Shown here in pieces: positions 1-9,394 of a DNA stretch of 64,000 nt (the stretch's first letter is position 1; every line of letters begins with the position of its first letter). Source of the DNA: Candidatus Saccharimonadota bacterium (GTDB lineage Bacteria; Patescibacteriota; Saccharimonadia; Saccharimonadales; Saccharimonadaceae). The position numbers and the translations under genes were made by a program. The DNA lies in contig JAILQE010000004.1 of assembly GCA_024699125.1 (NCBI GenBank), forward strand, positions 1 through 64,000. Direction: 5' to 3'. The notes below the pieces were generated by a model. The model saw nothing but the letters and a program-made list of their open reading frames with translations. It was not told the origin of the DNA and ran no database searches.

Positions 1-315
1 TTTGGCTTGGGTTGGAGGAACTTTATGTTTGCGAGCCAATGGACCCCCGGACGTCAGGGGGGTACATTCGTGGCAATTCTAGGTAGCCGGGCTTAAGACC
101 CCCAGTACTTTTGTCAAAAACAAAAAGAAAGGAGTCGGAGGATGGAAATAGAGTTTTACTTTATCTTCAGAATCAAACCTAAACATAAAAAGATAAACGT
201 TAGCCTAGAAGACTAACGTCTACCAAATTCCAACTTGCAGGTCCCTAGAGCCTGCGTTAATGTAAATATATCACACCTATGCTTATAAAACAATCCATGT
301 GCTACAATAGTACTA

Positions 316-1902
316 ATGAGTAAAATCACCAAATATTTGAACCAGCTCATCACTGGCAACGTCTACGATTCGCCAAAGATTCTGGATTTTTATTCTACCG
401 ATCGTTCGATTTTAAAAGTCATGCCAAAATTCGTGGCCGTGCCAGAATCCACCGACGATCTGCAAAAACTGCTCAAATTCTTCGACAAATTAACTGAAAG
501 AAACCTCAATATTCCAGTCGCAATTCGCGGCTCTGGCCTTGGCGAAATGGGCGGCGCACTGTCGTCTGGCGTAGTTATTTCTACCGAAAAACTCAACCAC
601 CTGATGGAAATCGACACCCGCGAAAAACTCGTGCGCGTGCAAGCCGGCATTACTTTGAAAGAACTCAACACCGCTTTGATGGTGAGTGGCCTAACTTTGC
701 CAATCAAGGCCAACGAAAACCGCACCATTGGCGGGTTGATCGCCGGTTTTCCAACTGATGACTTCGCCGGCAAATACGGCGGCATCATGAATTACGTTGA
801 ACGCGCCGAACTCGTACTCGCAAACGGCGAACGCATCCAAACCAACCGTGTTAGCAAAGCAACGATTAGCAAAAAGCTCGCCGACAAAAGCCTAGAAGGC
901 AACATTTATTACGGACTCAACAAAATCCTCGACGAAAATTCCGCTCTCGTTAGCAAATTACAGCAAAGCAACACTAGTGCCGCCGGCTATCCAACCATTG
1001 CACTCACCAGACGCCGCGACGCCATGAATTTGCTCCCAGCCTTCTTTGGTTCTGAAGGAACTCTAGGTGTAATTTCAGAGGTAATTTTGAAGGCCGTGCC
1101 AATCAAAAAGCAAACCGCCCGTGCCATTATTACTTTTCCAAAGCTAAGCCTTGCCACCAAGTTCCTCGAGCCAGTAGCTGCTCTTAAACCGCGCGAGCTC
1201 AATCTTTGCGACATCCGCATTTTGAAGGCTGCCGAAGAAAATGGCAAGACTATTTCGAGCATCACCAAGACTTTGGAGGAAGGCTTTGCGGTCTATGTAA
1301 GTTTCGACGAAAAAGTCAGCGCCAACTTCAAAAAGCTAACCGCACTCAGCAAAAACCTCGCCCGTTCTACTAAATTAATCACTGAAAACAACGAAAATTC
1401 CGCCCTCTTTGACGAGTACGAAAACTCAATTCTAAACTACTTGAATCTGCCAAAAAACGGCGAGTGCGTGCCGTTACTCACCGATTTCTATTTACCAAAT
1501 CACAACCTTCTATCCTTCCTCGAAGACCTAAAAACCCTCGAGAAAAAGCTCAAAATCGACCTGCCGCTCTTCGGTTCGTACGCCAACTCCAACTACAATA
1601 TCCGCCCAGTTTTGAATCCTATGAGCCTCGAGTTTAGCGACCAGGCTTTAGCTCTGCTCAAAGCCGGCACCTTCATCATCAACCGTGGCGGCGGCTCCAT
1701 CGTGGGCGGCACGCCAGAGGGAAGAGTCAAAGCCCTCGTCACCAACCCATCAATGCCAGAAGACGAAAAACTCTTTTATGCCCGCGTTAAGGATCTTTTC
1801 GACCCGCACCACATTTTGAACCCAGAAATCAAGCTTGGCACCAACCAAACTGCCACTGTGCGCTGTTTTCGCACTACCACTCAAGGTCAAATCGTGGTAT
1901 AA
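316..1902 (+). CDS. FAD-linked oxidase / glycolate oxidase-like FAD-binding dehydrogenase
   Basis: 528 aa ORF with FAD-binding type-4 motifs (AIRGSGLGEMGGALSSGVVIST, FFGSEGTLGVISEVILK) and C-terminal FDPHHILNPEIKL typical of the GlcD family; TACAAT box 7 nt upstream of ATG. Confidence 0.85.
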   Translation: MSKITKYLNQLITGNVYDSPKILDFYSTDRSILKVMPKFVAVPESTDDLQKLLKFFDKLTERNLNIPVAIRGSGLGEMGGALSSGVVISTEKLNHLMEIDTREKLVRVQAGITLKELNTALMVSGLTLPIKANENRTIGGLIAGFPTDDFAGKYGGIMNYVERAELVLANGERIQTNRVSKATISKKLADKSLEGNIYYGLNKILDENSALVSKLQQSNTSAAGYPTIALTRRRDAMNLLPAFFGSEGTLGVISEVILKAVPIKKQTARAIITFPKLSLATKFLEPVAALKPRELNLCDIRILKAAEENGKTISSITKTLEEGFAVYVSFDEKVSANFKKLTALSKNLARSTKLITENNENSALFDEYENSILNYLNLPKNGECVPLLTDFYLPNHNLLSFLEDLKTLEKKLKIDLPLFGSYANSNYNIRPVLNPMSLEFSDQALALLKAGTFIINRGGGSIVGGTPEGRVKALVTNPSMPEDEKLFYARVKDLFDPHHILNPEIKLGTNQTATVRCFRTTTQGQIVV

Positions 1903-1932
1903 TATCAAAAATTTATAGGAGAGTTATTTTTT

Positions 1933-3210
1933 ATGAAAACTACAGTCAAGAAACTGTCTGATACTCGCGTTGAAATCAAAGTCGTGCTAGATAGTAAAGA
2001 TTTGGAACCAGCCAAAAAACAAGCCCTCGAACGCTTGGCTAAGGAAGTCAAGGTTGAAGGCTTTAGACAAGGCAAAGTCCCAACCGACATCGCTGCTAAA
2101 TTTATTCCTGATAATGACCTCAACCGCGAAGCTGCCGACATCGCTGTTCGCTCCACCGTTATCGAAGCCTTTACCAAAAACGAAAAATCCCCACTCGTGA
2201 TTCCACGCGTTGAGATTACTAAATATGTACCAAACGAAACTCTCGAATACACCGCAACAGCCGACATTTTACCAGAGGTCAAACTCGGCGACTACAAAAA
2301 CCTCGGTGTCAAGCGCGAAAAAGTCGAAGTCAAAGAATCCGACGTCAAAGACGTTTTGAATAACATCGCAAAATCATTTGCCGAAAAGAAAGCCATCAAG
2401 CGCGCCGCTAAAGATACCGACGAAGTTATCATCGACTTTGTAGGCAAAAAAGACGGCAAAGCCTTCCCAGGCGGCTCCGCCAAAGATTACCACTTGGTGC
2501 TTGGTTCCAAAACCTTTATCCCTGGCTTTGAAGATGGCATCATCGGCCACGAACCTGGCGACAGTTTCAATCTTGACCTCACCTTCCCTAAAGACTACGG
2601 CGCCAAAGAACTCGCCGGCGTTAAAACCACTTTTGAAGTACTCCTGAAGCAAGTTAACGAAGTCGTAATGCCTGAAATCAACGATGACCTCGCCAAAAAA
2701 TGCGGCCCATTCAAGACCATCGCCGATCTTAAAGCTGACATCAAGAAAAACATCTCCGCCCAAAACGACCATCGTTTGGAAGAAAAATACAAAGACGCTC
2801 TTATCGAAGCCTTGGTAAAGAAATCCAAGATTTCTGCCCCAGAAATCCTCATCGACGACCAAATGCGCATGATTAAAGACGATATTACAAGAAACGCCGC
2901 TGCTCAAGGCATGAGCCTCGAAGATTACTTAAAGCAAGCCGGCGAAACAGAAGAATCTTGGGAGAAACAAGCTCGCACCATCGCCGAAGCCCGCGTTAAA
3001 GCCTCTCTTGCCCTCCAAGTTTTGGCCCGTGATCAAAAAATCACCGTCAAAGACGAAGTAGTTGAAGCCAAAATCGCCGAACTCCGCGAAATCTACAAAA
3101 AATCCCCAGAGGCCCTCAAAAACCTCAAGGATCCAAACGTCAAAATGGACATCAGAAACCGCTTGGTTATCGAAAAAACTATCGACTTTATCGTCAAAGC
3201 CCAAAAGTAA
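1933..3210 (+). CDS. tig: Trigger factor (ribosome-associated peptidyl-prolyl isomerase)
   Basis: N-terminal ribosome-binding signature VEGFRQGKVP, FKBP-like domain, C-terminal chaperone domain; SD AGGAGAG upstream. Confidence 0.93.
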   Translation: MKTTVKKLSDTRVEIKVVLDSKDLEPAKKQALERLAKEVKVEGFRQGKVPTDIAAKFIPDNDLNREAADIAVRSTVIEAFTKNEKSPLVIPRVEITKYVPNETLEYTATADILPEVKLGDYKNLGVKREKVEVKESDVKDVLNNIAKSFAEKKAIKRAAKDTDEVIIDFVGKKDGKAFPGGSAKDYHLVLGSKTFIPGFEDGIIGHEPGDSFNLDLTFPKDYGAKELAGVKTTFEVLLKQVNEVVMPEINDDLAKKCGPFKTIADLKADIKKNISAQNDHRLEEKYKDALIEALVKKSKISAPEILIDDQMRMIKDDITRNAAAQGMSLEDYLKQAGETEESWEKQARTIAEARVKASLALQVLARDQKITVKDEVVEAKIAELREIYKKSPEALKNLKDPNVKMDIRNRLVIEKTIDFIVKAQK

Positions 3211-3221
3211 AAAATTTGACA

Positions 3222-3262
3222 CAAAAAATCCCCACATCCGAAGATGCGGGGATTTTCGTTTT
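3222..3262. terminator. Bidirectional intrinsic terminator between tig and a convergent small gene
   Basis: AAAAAATCCCCACATCCGAAGATGCGGGGATTTTCGTTTTTT hairpin with flanking A/T runs. Confidence 0.8.
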
Positions 3263-3487
3263 TTAAGCGCCTCCGCCCAAGAACATGGCGGCGACAAGTA
3301 TAATTGCGAGAGGAAGCCAAAAGAAAATTACAGCGTCCACGCTGGGACCAATTTTCAAGGACTCCTCAAGCTCGTGCATAGCGTGCTCATGCGCATAGTT
3401 ACGCACAGGCGGCCACGCCTCCTCCTTTCTTCTTTCTTCCTCCTCCCTAACCTCAAGGATTTGGATATCCTTATACTCATCCGACAC
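3263..3487 (-). CDS. Small hypothetical protein, charged N-terminus and C-terminal TM segment
   Basis: ORF track starts at 3496; an internal GTG at 3487 is preceded by AGGAGGTGG; C-terminal hydrophobic segment AVIFFWLPLAIILVAAMFLGGGA. Confidence 0.6.
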   Translation of the reverse strand: MSDEYKDIQILEVREEEERRKEEAWPPVRNYAHEHAMHELEESLKIGPSVDAVIFFWLPLAIILVAAMFLGGGA

Positions 3488-3616
3488 AAAAACCACCTCC
3501 TAACTTCCATACAAAAAGTAGGCGCAAAAAAACGAAATTTCAGTTAATGTGCGCCCCCATACCTTTATTATAACATAAACGCTTTGAAAAGTCAATATGC
3601 GAAAGAGTTAAAGCGC

Positions 3617-3647
3617 AGAAAAGCCCTCAACCAGTGAGGGCTTTCAT
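3617..3647 (-). terminator. Intrinsic terminator for the small minus-strand gene
   Basis: AAAGCCCTCAACCAGTGAGGGCTTT hairpin just past the stop of 3652..3999. Confidence 0.6.
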
Positions 3648-3651
3648 GTTG

Positions 3652-3999
3652 CTAATAAAGCACTGACGGATTTGGCGTCGGGATAAAATATTTTAATCCC
3701 TTCTCATCCTCGACTTCGCAGACAATAACTTGAACCCGATGAAGATGTTCCTCACCATTCTCGTCGATAACGACAATATTGATGTACCAATCTCCGTCTG
3801 CCTGGTATGCAACCGCCGGCTCAAGTTCCGGCGTGGGCGTAGTTTCTAAAGCCGCCACAACATCGTTTTCTGGCAAATATCCATCAAGAGTTCCGCCATT
3901 CACGAGTGCGCAGATCCCGCAGACAATGAGTGCGATCGCGAGAAATGCAGTCAAAAGGAATAACAACGCGGCTCCACAGCCAATACGATCTTCTTCCAT
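3652..3999 (-). CDS. Small hypothetical single-TM protein
   Basis: ATG at 3999 (MEEDRIGCG...) preceded by GGAGGAGGT; hydrophobic segment LLFLLTAFLAIALIVCGICALV; upstream TTGACT..TATAAT on minus strand. Confidence 0.65.
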   Translation of the reverse strand: MEEDRIGCGAALLFLLTAFLAIALIVCGICALVNGGTLDGYLPENDVVAALETTPTPELEPAVAYQADGDWYINIVVIDENGEEHLHRVQVIVCEVEDEKGLKYFIPTPNPSVLY

Positions 4000-4180
4000 A
4001 GTAGAAACCTCCTCCACAAACTGACACGGGTGCAAAGCAACAAAGAAAAAAAGAACGCACCCCCATACTTATATTATAGCATAAACGCCTTAATTAGTCA
4101 AGATAAACCAGCCAGATTGCACCCCAAAATGCTTTTCTTTTCTATCAAAGTATGCTATAATCCATGAAAGAGTTTCATCT

Positions 4181-4212
4181 CGTTTATTATTGCTGTATCG
4201 ATAAACGGGGAA
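4181..4212 (+). promoter_or_regulatory. rpsL leader hairpin, candidate r-protein autoregulatory site
   Basis: CTCGTTTAT...ATAAACGGGG hairpin between the TGCTATAAT promoter near 4151 and the rpsL GTG. Confidence 0.4.
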
Positions 4213-4241
4213 AATATCAATTTAAATAAGGAATTTTAATT

Positions 4242-4655
4242 GTGCCAACAATTAATCAATTGATTCGCAAGCCTAGAAAAAGTGCTGCGAAGAAATCCAA
4301 AGCTCCAGCTCTTGGTTCCATCATCAATACTTTGAAAACCAAGCGCTACGAGAAAGACGCTCCACTCAAACGTGGTGTCTGTATCAAAGTTACTACCAAG
4401 ACTCCAAAGAAACCAAACTCCGCTATGCGTAAAGTCGCTCGTGTGCGTCTTACCAATGGCCAAGAAGTTTGGGCCTACATCGGTGGTGAAGGTCACAACC
4501 TCCAGGAGCACGCAGTCGTGCTCGTTCGCGGTGGTCGTGTGCCAGATCTTCCAGGTGTGCGTTATCACATCGTTCGTGGTACGCTCGATCTCCAAGGTGT
4601 TCAAGGTCGCAAACAAGGCCGTTCTAAATACGGTGCAAAAAAGGAGGATAAGTAA
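4242..4655 (+). CDS. rpsL: 30S ribosomal protein S12 (GTG start)
   Basis: [13 protein letters not shown]...[23 protein letters not shown]...[12 protein letters not shown]. Confidence 0.97.
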   Translation: MPTINQLIRKPRKSAAKKSKAPALGSIINTLKTKRYEKDAPLKRGVCIKVTTKTPKKPNSAMRKVARVRLTNGQEVWAYIGGEGHNLQEHAVVLVRGGRVPDLPGVRYHIVRGTLDLQGVQGRKQGRSKYGAKKEDK

Positions 4656-4657
4656 TT

Positions 4658-5137
4658 ATGCCACGCAAAACTACTAAATCCCTAGAGCGCAAAGTTTCAC
4701 CAGATCGCAAATATCAATCCATCTTGGTGCAACGCTTGATCAATAAATCTATGCTCGATGGCAAAAAACAAGCCGCAGAACGCGCTGTTTACGCCGCCAT
4801 CGAAGGCGCTGCCAAGAAACTTAAAAGCGAAAACCCAGTTGAGGTGCTTGAAAAAGCTATCGCCAACGTCAGCCCAGATTTCGAAGTTAAATCTCGCCGC
4901 GTAGGTGGTGCTAACTACCAGATTCCATTTCCAATCGCTGGTCACCGCCAACTTCACTTCGCCTTCTCTTGGCTCGTACAATCCGCCCGCGCTCGCGGCG
5001 GCATGCCATACGAAAAACGCCTCGAAGCCGAAATCGTTGACGCTTACAACGAAACCGGTGCCGCCTTCAAGAAAAAAGAAGACTGCCACCGCATGGCCGA
5101 AGCCAACCGTGCATTCGCACACTTCGCTCGCGGCTAA
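4658..5137 (+). CDS. rpsG: 30S ribosomal protein S7
   Basis: MPRKTTKSLERKVSPDRKYQSILVQRLINKSMLDGKKQ...VGGANYQIP, AFAHFARG end. Confidence 0.97.
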   Translation: MPRKTTKSLERKVSPDRKYQSILVQRLINKSMLDGKKQAAERAVYAAIEGAAKKLKSENPVEVLEKAIANVSPDFEVKSRRVGGANYQIPFPIAGHRQLHFAFSWLVQSARARGGMPYEKRLEAEIVDAYNETGAAFKKKEDCHRMAEANRAFAHFARG

Positions 5138-5148
5138 TCGCATTGATT

Positions 5149-5180
5149 ACAAAAAGAGCCTCTCGGGGCTCTTTTTGGTT
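5149..5180 (+). terminator. Intrinsic terminator after rpsG
   Basis: CAAAAAGAGCCTCTCGGGGCTCTTTTTGG. Confidence 0.85.
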
Positions 5181-5252
5181 TCGTACTCGAATCCGTAACC
5201 GTTGTATTTTTTATGTGGGTAATTCTAAATGTTTAAAAAAATTCTCTTAAAA

Positions 5253-5283
5253 ATGAAGAAAGCTCCCAGATGGGAGCTTTCTA
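5253..5283 (-). terminator. Intrinsic terminator of the small minus-strand gene
   Basis: AGAAAGCTCCCAGATGGGAGCTTTCT palindrome. Confidence 0.65.
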
Positions 5284-5302
5284 AGGTACGCGCAGGGAGT
5301 GA

Positions 5303-5461
5303 TTAATTGTCGGGAGTAGTATAAACAATATCCTCTCCGTCAAAGTCTTCGTCATCGTATTCATCGAAATCGGTAAAGTAATCACCGAAGAAGAAGTAAA
5401 TGACTGCAGCAATAGCTGCAATAATTGTGATGCTCCCTAAAACAAGTGCCAATTTTTTCAT
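5303..5461 (-). CDS. Small TM protein with acidic C-terminus
   Basis: MKKLALVLGSITIIAAIAAVIYFFFGDYFTDFDEYDDEDFDGEDIVYTTPDN; GGAGGT SD; TTGACT..TATAGT promoter on minus strand. Confidence 0.65.
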   Translation of the reverse strand: MKKLALVLGSITIIAAIAAVIYFFFGDYFTDFDEYDDEDFDGEDIVYTTPDN

Positions 5462-5585
5462 ACAACATACCTCCTGGGGTTTTTTCGGGCACCCCATAAC
5501 TATAGCACAAAACGGCACAAAAGTCAATGTAACATAAGCGTAAAGCTTGTGCTATAATAACCACAAGTACTTAAAGGAATCATTA

Positions 5586-6590
5586 ATGATAAAAGTTGCA
5601 ATCAATGGTTTTGGACGCATCGGTCGCTGCTCCCTCAAGATTTTGCTTGAGCGGCGCGACGCGCAAGTGGTCGCGATTAACGCCACCATGCCGCCAGAAA
5701 CTGTCGCTTACCTCTTAAAACACGACTCGGCCTACGGCACTTACGACAAAAAAGTGTCCTTTACCGACAAAGCCTTGATTGTAAACTCCCGCGAAATCTT
5801 TCTTATCAACGAGCGCGATCCGCTCAATTTGCCATGGAAAAAACTCGGCGTAGATGTAGTCTTAGAATGCACCGGCGCCTTCACAAAACCAGAAGAAGCC
5901 CGCGCCCACATTAAAGCCGGCGCCAAAAAAGTCGTGATTTCGGCCCCAGCCAAAGGCGAAGGTGCTAAAACCGTAGTTCTCGGCGTCAACGAAGAAGTCG
6001 TAGACAACACTGATGAAATTATCTCTAATGCATCCTGCACCACCAACTGTATCGCCCCAATTATGAAGGTGCTAGAAGATGAATACGGCATCGAAAAAGC
6101 CATGATGAGCACCGTGCATTCTTACACCAATTCGCAACGCATCCTTGATTCGCCAGCCAAAGACCTCCGCGAAGGCCGCACTGCCGCCGAAAATATCATC
6201 CCAACCACCACCGGCGCCTCAAAGGCCGCCGCGCTTACCATTCCTTCGCTCAAAGACAAATTCACCGGCCTCTCAATCCGCGTCCCTACCCCTGTAGTTT
6301 CACTAGCTGATATCACTGCGATTTTAAAATGCGACGTCACCAAAGAAGATTTACAAAAGCTCTTCCGCCGCATCGCCAAAGAGCCTTACTACGAGGGAAT
6401 CATTGGTGTTTCCGAAGAAGAACTCGTGTCCTCCGATTTTATCGGCGATTCACGCTCCTGCATCGTGGATTTGCCGCTGATTGATGTTGTGGGTGGAAAT
6501 ATGATAAAAATTGTCGCCTGGTACGACAACGAATGGGGTTATTCAAACCGCCTCGTTGAGCTGGCCGTCGACTTTGGAAAGGAAGTATAA
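5586..6590 (+). CDS. gap: Glyceraldehyde-3-phosphate dehydrogenase, type I
   Basis: MIKVAINGFGRIGR, SNASCTTNCIAP active site, WYDNEWGYSNR. Confidence 0.97.
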   Translation: MIKVAINGFGRIGRCSLKILLERRDAQVVAINATMPPETVAYLLKHDSAYGTYDKKVSFTDKALIVNSREIFLINERDPLNLPWKKLGVDVVLECTGAFTKPEEARAHIKAGAKKVVISAPAKGEGAKTVVLGVNEEVVDNTDEIISNASCTTNCIAPIMKVLEDEYGIEKAMMSTVHSYTNSQRILDSPAKDLREGRTAAENIIPTTTGASKAAALTIPSLKDKFTGLSIRVPTPVVSLADITAILKCDVTKEDLQKLFRRIAKEPYYEGIIGVSEEELVSSDFIGDSRSCIVDLPLIDVVGGNMIKIVAWYDNEWGYSNRLVELAVDFGKEV

Positions 6591-7039
6591 TGCAAATTTT
6601 TATCGGTTCCGATTACCGTGGCTTTGCCAAAAAACAAGTTATCATTGATTATTTAAGAGAGCTCGGCATCACCGTGACCGATCTTGGTGCTCACGAATAC
6701 AAAGAAGGTGACGATTTCAATGATCCAGCCATCGCCGTAGCTAAAGCCATTCTCAAAAACCCAGATTCCTATGGTATTTTGCTTTGCGGCTCCGCCCATG
6801 GTGTCACCATGCAAGCCAACCGCTTTACCGGCATCCGCGCCGCGCACTGCGACACTCCAGAGTCCGCCGTGCTAGCCCGCACTCACGAAAATTCCAACGT
6901 ACTTTGCCTTTCTGCCCAATTCAAATCTGATGAAGAAGTCAAAAATATCACCCGCACCTTCCTCGACACCGAGTTTGAAAACTTGGAACGCCGCATTCGC
7001 CGCATTAATCGCTTAGATGATAAAAGGGAGCTTCTATGA
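6590..7039 (+). CDS. rpiB: RpiB/LacA family sugar-phosphate isomerase (ribose-5-phosphate isomerase B)
   Basis: MQIFIGSDYRGFAKKQ..., GILLCGSAHGVTMQANRFTGIRAAHC. Confidence 0.9.
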   Translation: MQIFIGSDYRGFAKKQVIIDYLRELGITVTDLGAHEYKEGDDFNDPAIAVAKAILKNPDSYGILLCGSAHGVTMQANRFTGIRAAHCDTPESAVLARTHENSNVLCLSAQFKSDEEVKNITRTFLDTEFENLERRIRRINRLDDKRELL

Positions 7040-7692
7040 TCAAGACCGTCACATTAGTACCAACTTTGACGACCGACGACAAGCAGGTTTATCGCAATTT
7101 AGTCGAGACCTTTAATACTTTTACGCGTCGTGTTCAAATTGATGTTACTGACGACGAGTTCGCGCCAAATCGCACAATCGATATCACCAACGTTTGGTGG
7201 CCAAACGAATGGCAAGCCGATCTGCATTTCATGGCGCTTTATCCATCTAAATATATCGATACTATCATTCGCTTGCATCCATCGCTTTGTATTTTGCACG
7301 CCGAAGCCAACGAAGACCTTACCCCAACCTTTGCCAAACTCAAAGAAGCTGGCATCAAAACCGGTCTCGCGCTTTTACCACAAACCTATCCAGGCAACGT
7401 CAAACAATACCTTGAAACTATCGATCATGTTTTGATTTTTGCCGGCGACTTAGGCAAACAAGGCGCCACTGCCGACCTCATGCAAATGGAAAAAATCCCT
7501 CTCATTCGCGAACTCCGCCCGACCGTTGAAATCGGCTGGGATGGCGGAGCCAATATGAGCAATATCCGCGCGCTTTCACACGCCGGCATCGACGTTATCA
7601 ACGTAGGCGCCGCCATTTCTAAGTCTAACGATCCAGCCAACGCCTTCCGCACACTCAAAACCGAAATCGATAAAAACGGAGTGGTACTATAA
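7036..7692 (+). CDS. Divergent ribulose-phosphate 3-epimerase-like protein
   Basis: TIM-barrel family pattern (QIDVTDDEFAPNRT, DLHFMA, WDGGANMSNIRALSHAGIDVINVGAAI); several canonical residues changed. Confidence 0.7.
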   Translation: MIKTVTLVPTLTTDDKQVYRNLVETFNTFTRRVQIDVTDDEFAPNRTIDITNVWWPNEWQADLHFMALYPSKYIDTIIRLHPSLCILHAEANEDLTPTFAKLKEAGIKTGLALLPQTYPGNVKQYLETIDHVLIFAGDLGKQGATADLMQMEKIPLIRELRPTVEIGWDGGANMSNIRALSHAGIDVINVGAAISKSNDPANAFRTLKTEIDKNGVVL

Positions 7693-8654
7693 TGGCACGC
7701 ATCGTTACCGTTGGTCACGCTTTGCAAAGCATCTATTTAATCGATCGCAATAATTTTTCGGCTACCGAAATTGGTGGAGAAGCTCTCTTTACTAAGCTCC
7801 TCGCCGGCAGCACACTTGATGTAGAAAAAATCTCCTACGAGCTCGGTGGCAGCGGCATCAACACCGCCATCGAATTTGCTCGTCATGGCCATGAAACCAT
7901 TTTCCTTGGCAACGTCGCTCGTGATTCAGCCGGCGCTGCCATCATTAATCTTTTCAACCGCGAAAATATTGATGCTAGCTATACAAACGTCGTTAGCAAG
8001 AAAACCACCGGCACGTCCGTAATTTTGCTCGACCCAAAGAACGCTAAAAAAGTCACTTTAAAAAATGCCGGCGCCTCCGATAATTTCAGCGAGCTCGATC
8101 TAAGCGACTTAGAGCTCATCCAGCCAGACTGGCTTTATGTTTCTACATTAAATGGCGATATGCGCACTCTTCTAAAGCTCTTTGAAAAAGCAAAATCCCT
8201 TGGCGCCAAAATCATGTTTAACCCGGGGCCAAAAGAGCTGGCCGAAACCAAAAAACTCGTTGGGTTGCTCCAAGATGTAGATATTCTTTACGTCAACAAA
8301 ACCGAAGCCGCCAACATTGTACCAGGCGCAATTCTATCCGAACTTCTCGCACATCTACAAAACTACGTCCAAACCGTCATCATTACAGACGGCCAAATGG
8401 GCGGCATTGCTACCAACCACGAAGAAACCTACCGCTTTGGCATTTATGAAGACGTGCCAGTTAAAGACACCACCGGCTCGGGCGACGCCTTTGGCGCTGG
8501 CTTCCTCGCCCACTTTGCTGCCGGCAAATCATTCCGCACTTCGCTAGTTTATGCTTCCGCCAATGCTACTTCAAACGTTACTAAAATCGGTACCACACGC
8601 GGCGCCCTCACCGGAGTTGAGCCTTTGCACCCGATGCTAATTCAAAAACTATAA
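7692..8654 (+). CDS. PfkB-family carbohydrate/nucleoside kinase
   Basis: GGSGINTAIEFARHG and DTTGSGDAFGAGFLA signatures. Confidence 0.88.
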   Translation: MARIVTVGHALQSIYLIDRNNFSATEIGGEALFTKLLAGSTLDVEKISYELGGSGINTAIEFARHGHETIFLGNVARDSAGAAIINLFNRENIDASYTNVVSKKTTGTSVILLDPKNAKKVTLKNAGASDNFSELDLSDLELIQPDWLYVSTLNGDMRTLLKLFEKAKSLGAKIMFNPGPKELAETKKLVGLLQDVDILYVNKTEAANIVPGAILSELLAHLQNYVQTVIITDGQMGGIATNHEETYRFGIYEDVPVKDTTGSGDAFGAGFLAHFAAGKSFRTSLVYASANATSNVTKIGTTRGALTGVEPLHPMLIQKL

Positions 8655-8662
8655 GGAGAGAT

Positions 8663-9394
8663 ATGTTACCAAACGAAGCTGAAGTTCTACAAAGATTGTC
8701 TATTGCCGATATTGAACGTGCACAATCCTATGTCAAAGATTTGACCCGCGGTCTAGAAATTATCCGCACCTTCCCACAAGGCGTTACGGTTTTTGGTTCC
8801 GCCCGTTTACCACAAGACAACAAATACTGCATTATGGCCCGCAAGCTCGGCAACCTACTCGCTCAAAACGGCCACGCCGTGATTACTGGTGGCGGCCCAA
8901 GCATCATGGAAGCAGCCAGCCTCGGCGCCTACGAAATCGGTGGCCGCGCCATTGGTTTTAATATCACGCTTTTGCACGAACAAGTTCCAAACCCATACCT
9001 TACCGAATGTCTCACCTTTGAGCATTTCTTCGCCCGCAAAGTCATGCTTTCAATGGCGTCCAAAGTCTTCGTCTTCTTCCCAGGCGGCTTTGGCACCTTC
9101 GATGAGCTTTCTGATATTCTCGAAATCATGGTTGAAAAGAAAATGCCAATTATGCCAGTCTTCCTCATCGGTAAATCATATTGGCGCAACTACATCAAAA
9201 TGCTAGAAAAAGCCGTAGAATCCAAGCTCGCCGACAGAAAGAGCCTCAAAATCATCACCGTTACCGATGATGTTCGCGAAGTTGTAAAAGCCGCCAATAA
9301 AATCGGCCATCCAAAAGTATCAGAAAACTATTACGACGGTTTTAACGAAGCGCAAGCCCTTAAAAAGGCCGGCCAAACGGGAGCGAAGGGTTAG
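8663..9394 (+). CDS. LOG-family protein (Rossmann fold, TIGR00730-like)
   Basis: [41 protein letters not shown] motifs. Confidence 0.88.
   Translation: MLPNEAEVLQRLSIADIERAQSYVKDLTRGLEIIRTFPQGVTVFGSARLPQDNKYCIMARKLGNLLAQNGHAVITGGGPSIMEAASLGAYEIGGRAIGFNITLLHEQVPNPYLTECLTFEHFFARKVMLSMASKVFVFFPGGFGTFDELSDILEIMVEKKMPIMPVFLIGKSYWRNYIKMLEKAVESKLADRKSLKIITVTDDVREVVKAANKIGHPKVSENYYDGFNEAQALKKAGQTGAKG

Noticed and set aside
1-300. Possible tail of a structured RNA at the window start (hairpins ACCCCCGGACGTCAGGGGGGT, ACGTTAG..CTAACGT, GCAGG..CCTGC)
   Set aside because: Truncated by the window edge and no tmRNA, RNase P or other signature could be recognised, so no feature is called. Needs upstream sequence and an Rfam search.
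2374-2907. 177-aa minus-strand ORF within tig
   Set aside because: Shadow ORF opposite a confident trigger factor gene; low-complexity F/V-rich translation.
3062-3547. 161-aa plus-strand ORF spanning the tig 3' end and terminator
   Set aside because: Out of frame with tig, crosses a terminator and overlaps a better-supported minus-strand gene with SD.
4242-5137. Alternative genetic code (UGA as Gly, as in SR1/Gracilibacteria)
   Set aside because: Conserved genes such as rpsL, rpsG, fusA and tuf are full length without in-frame TGA.
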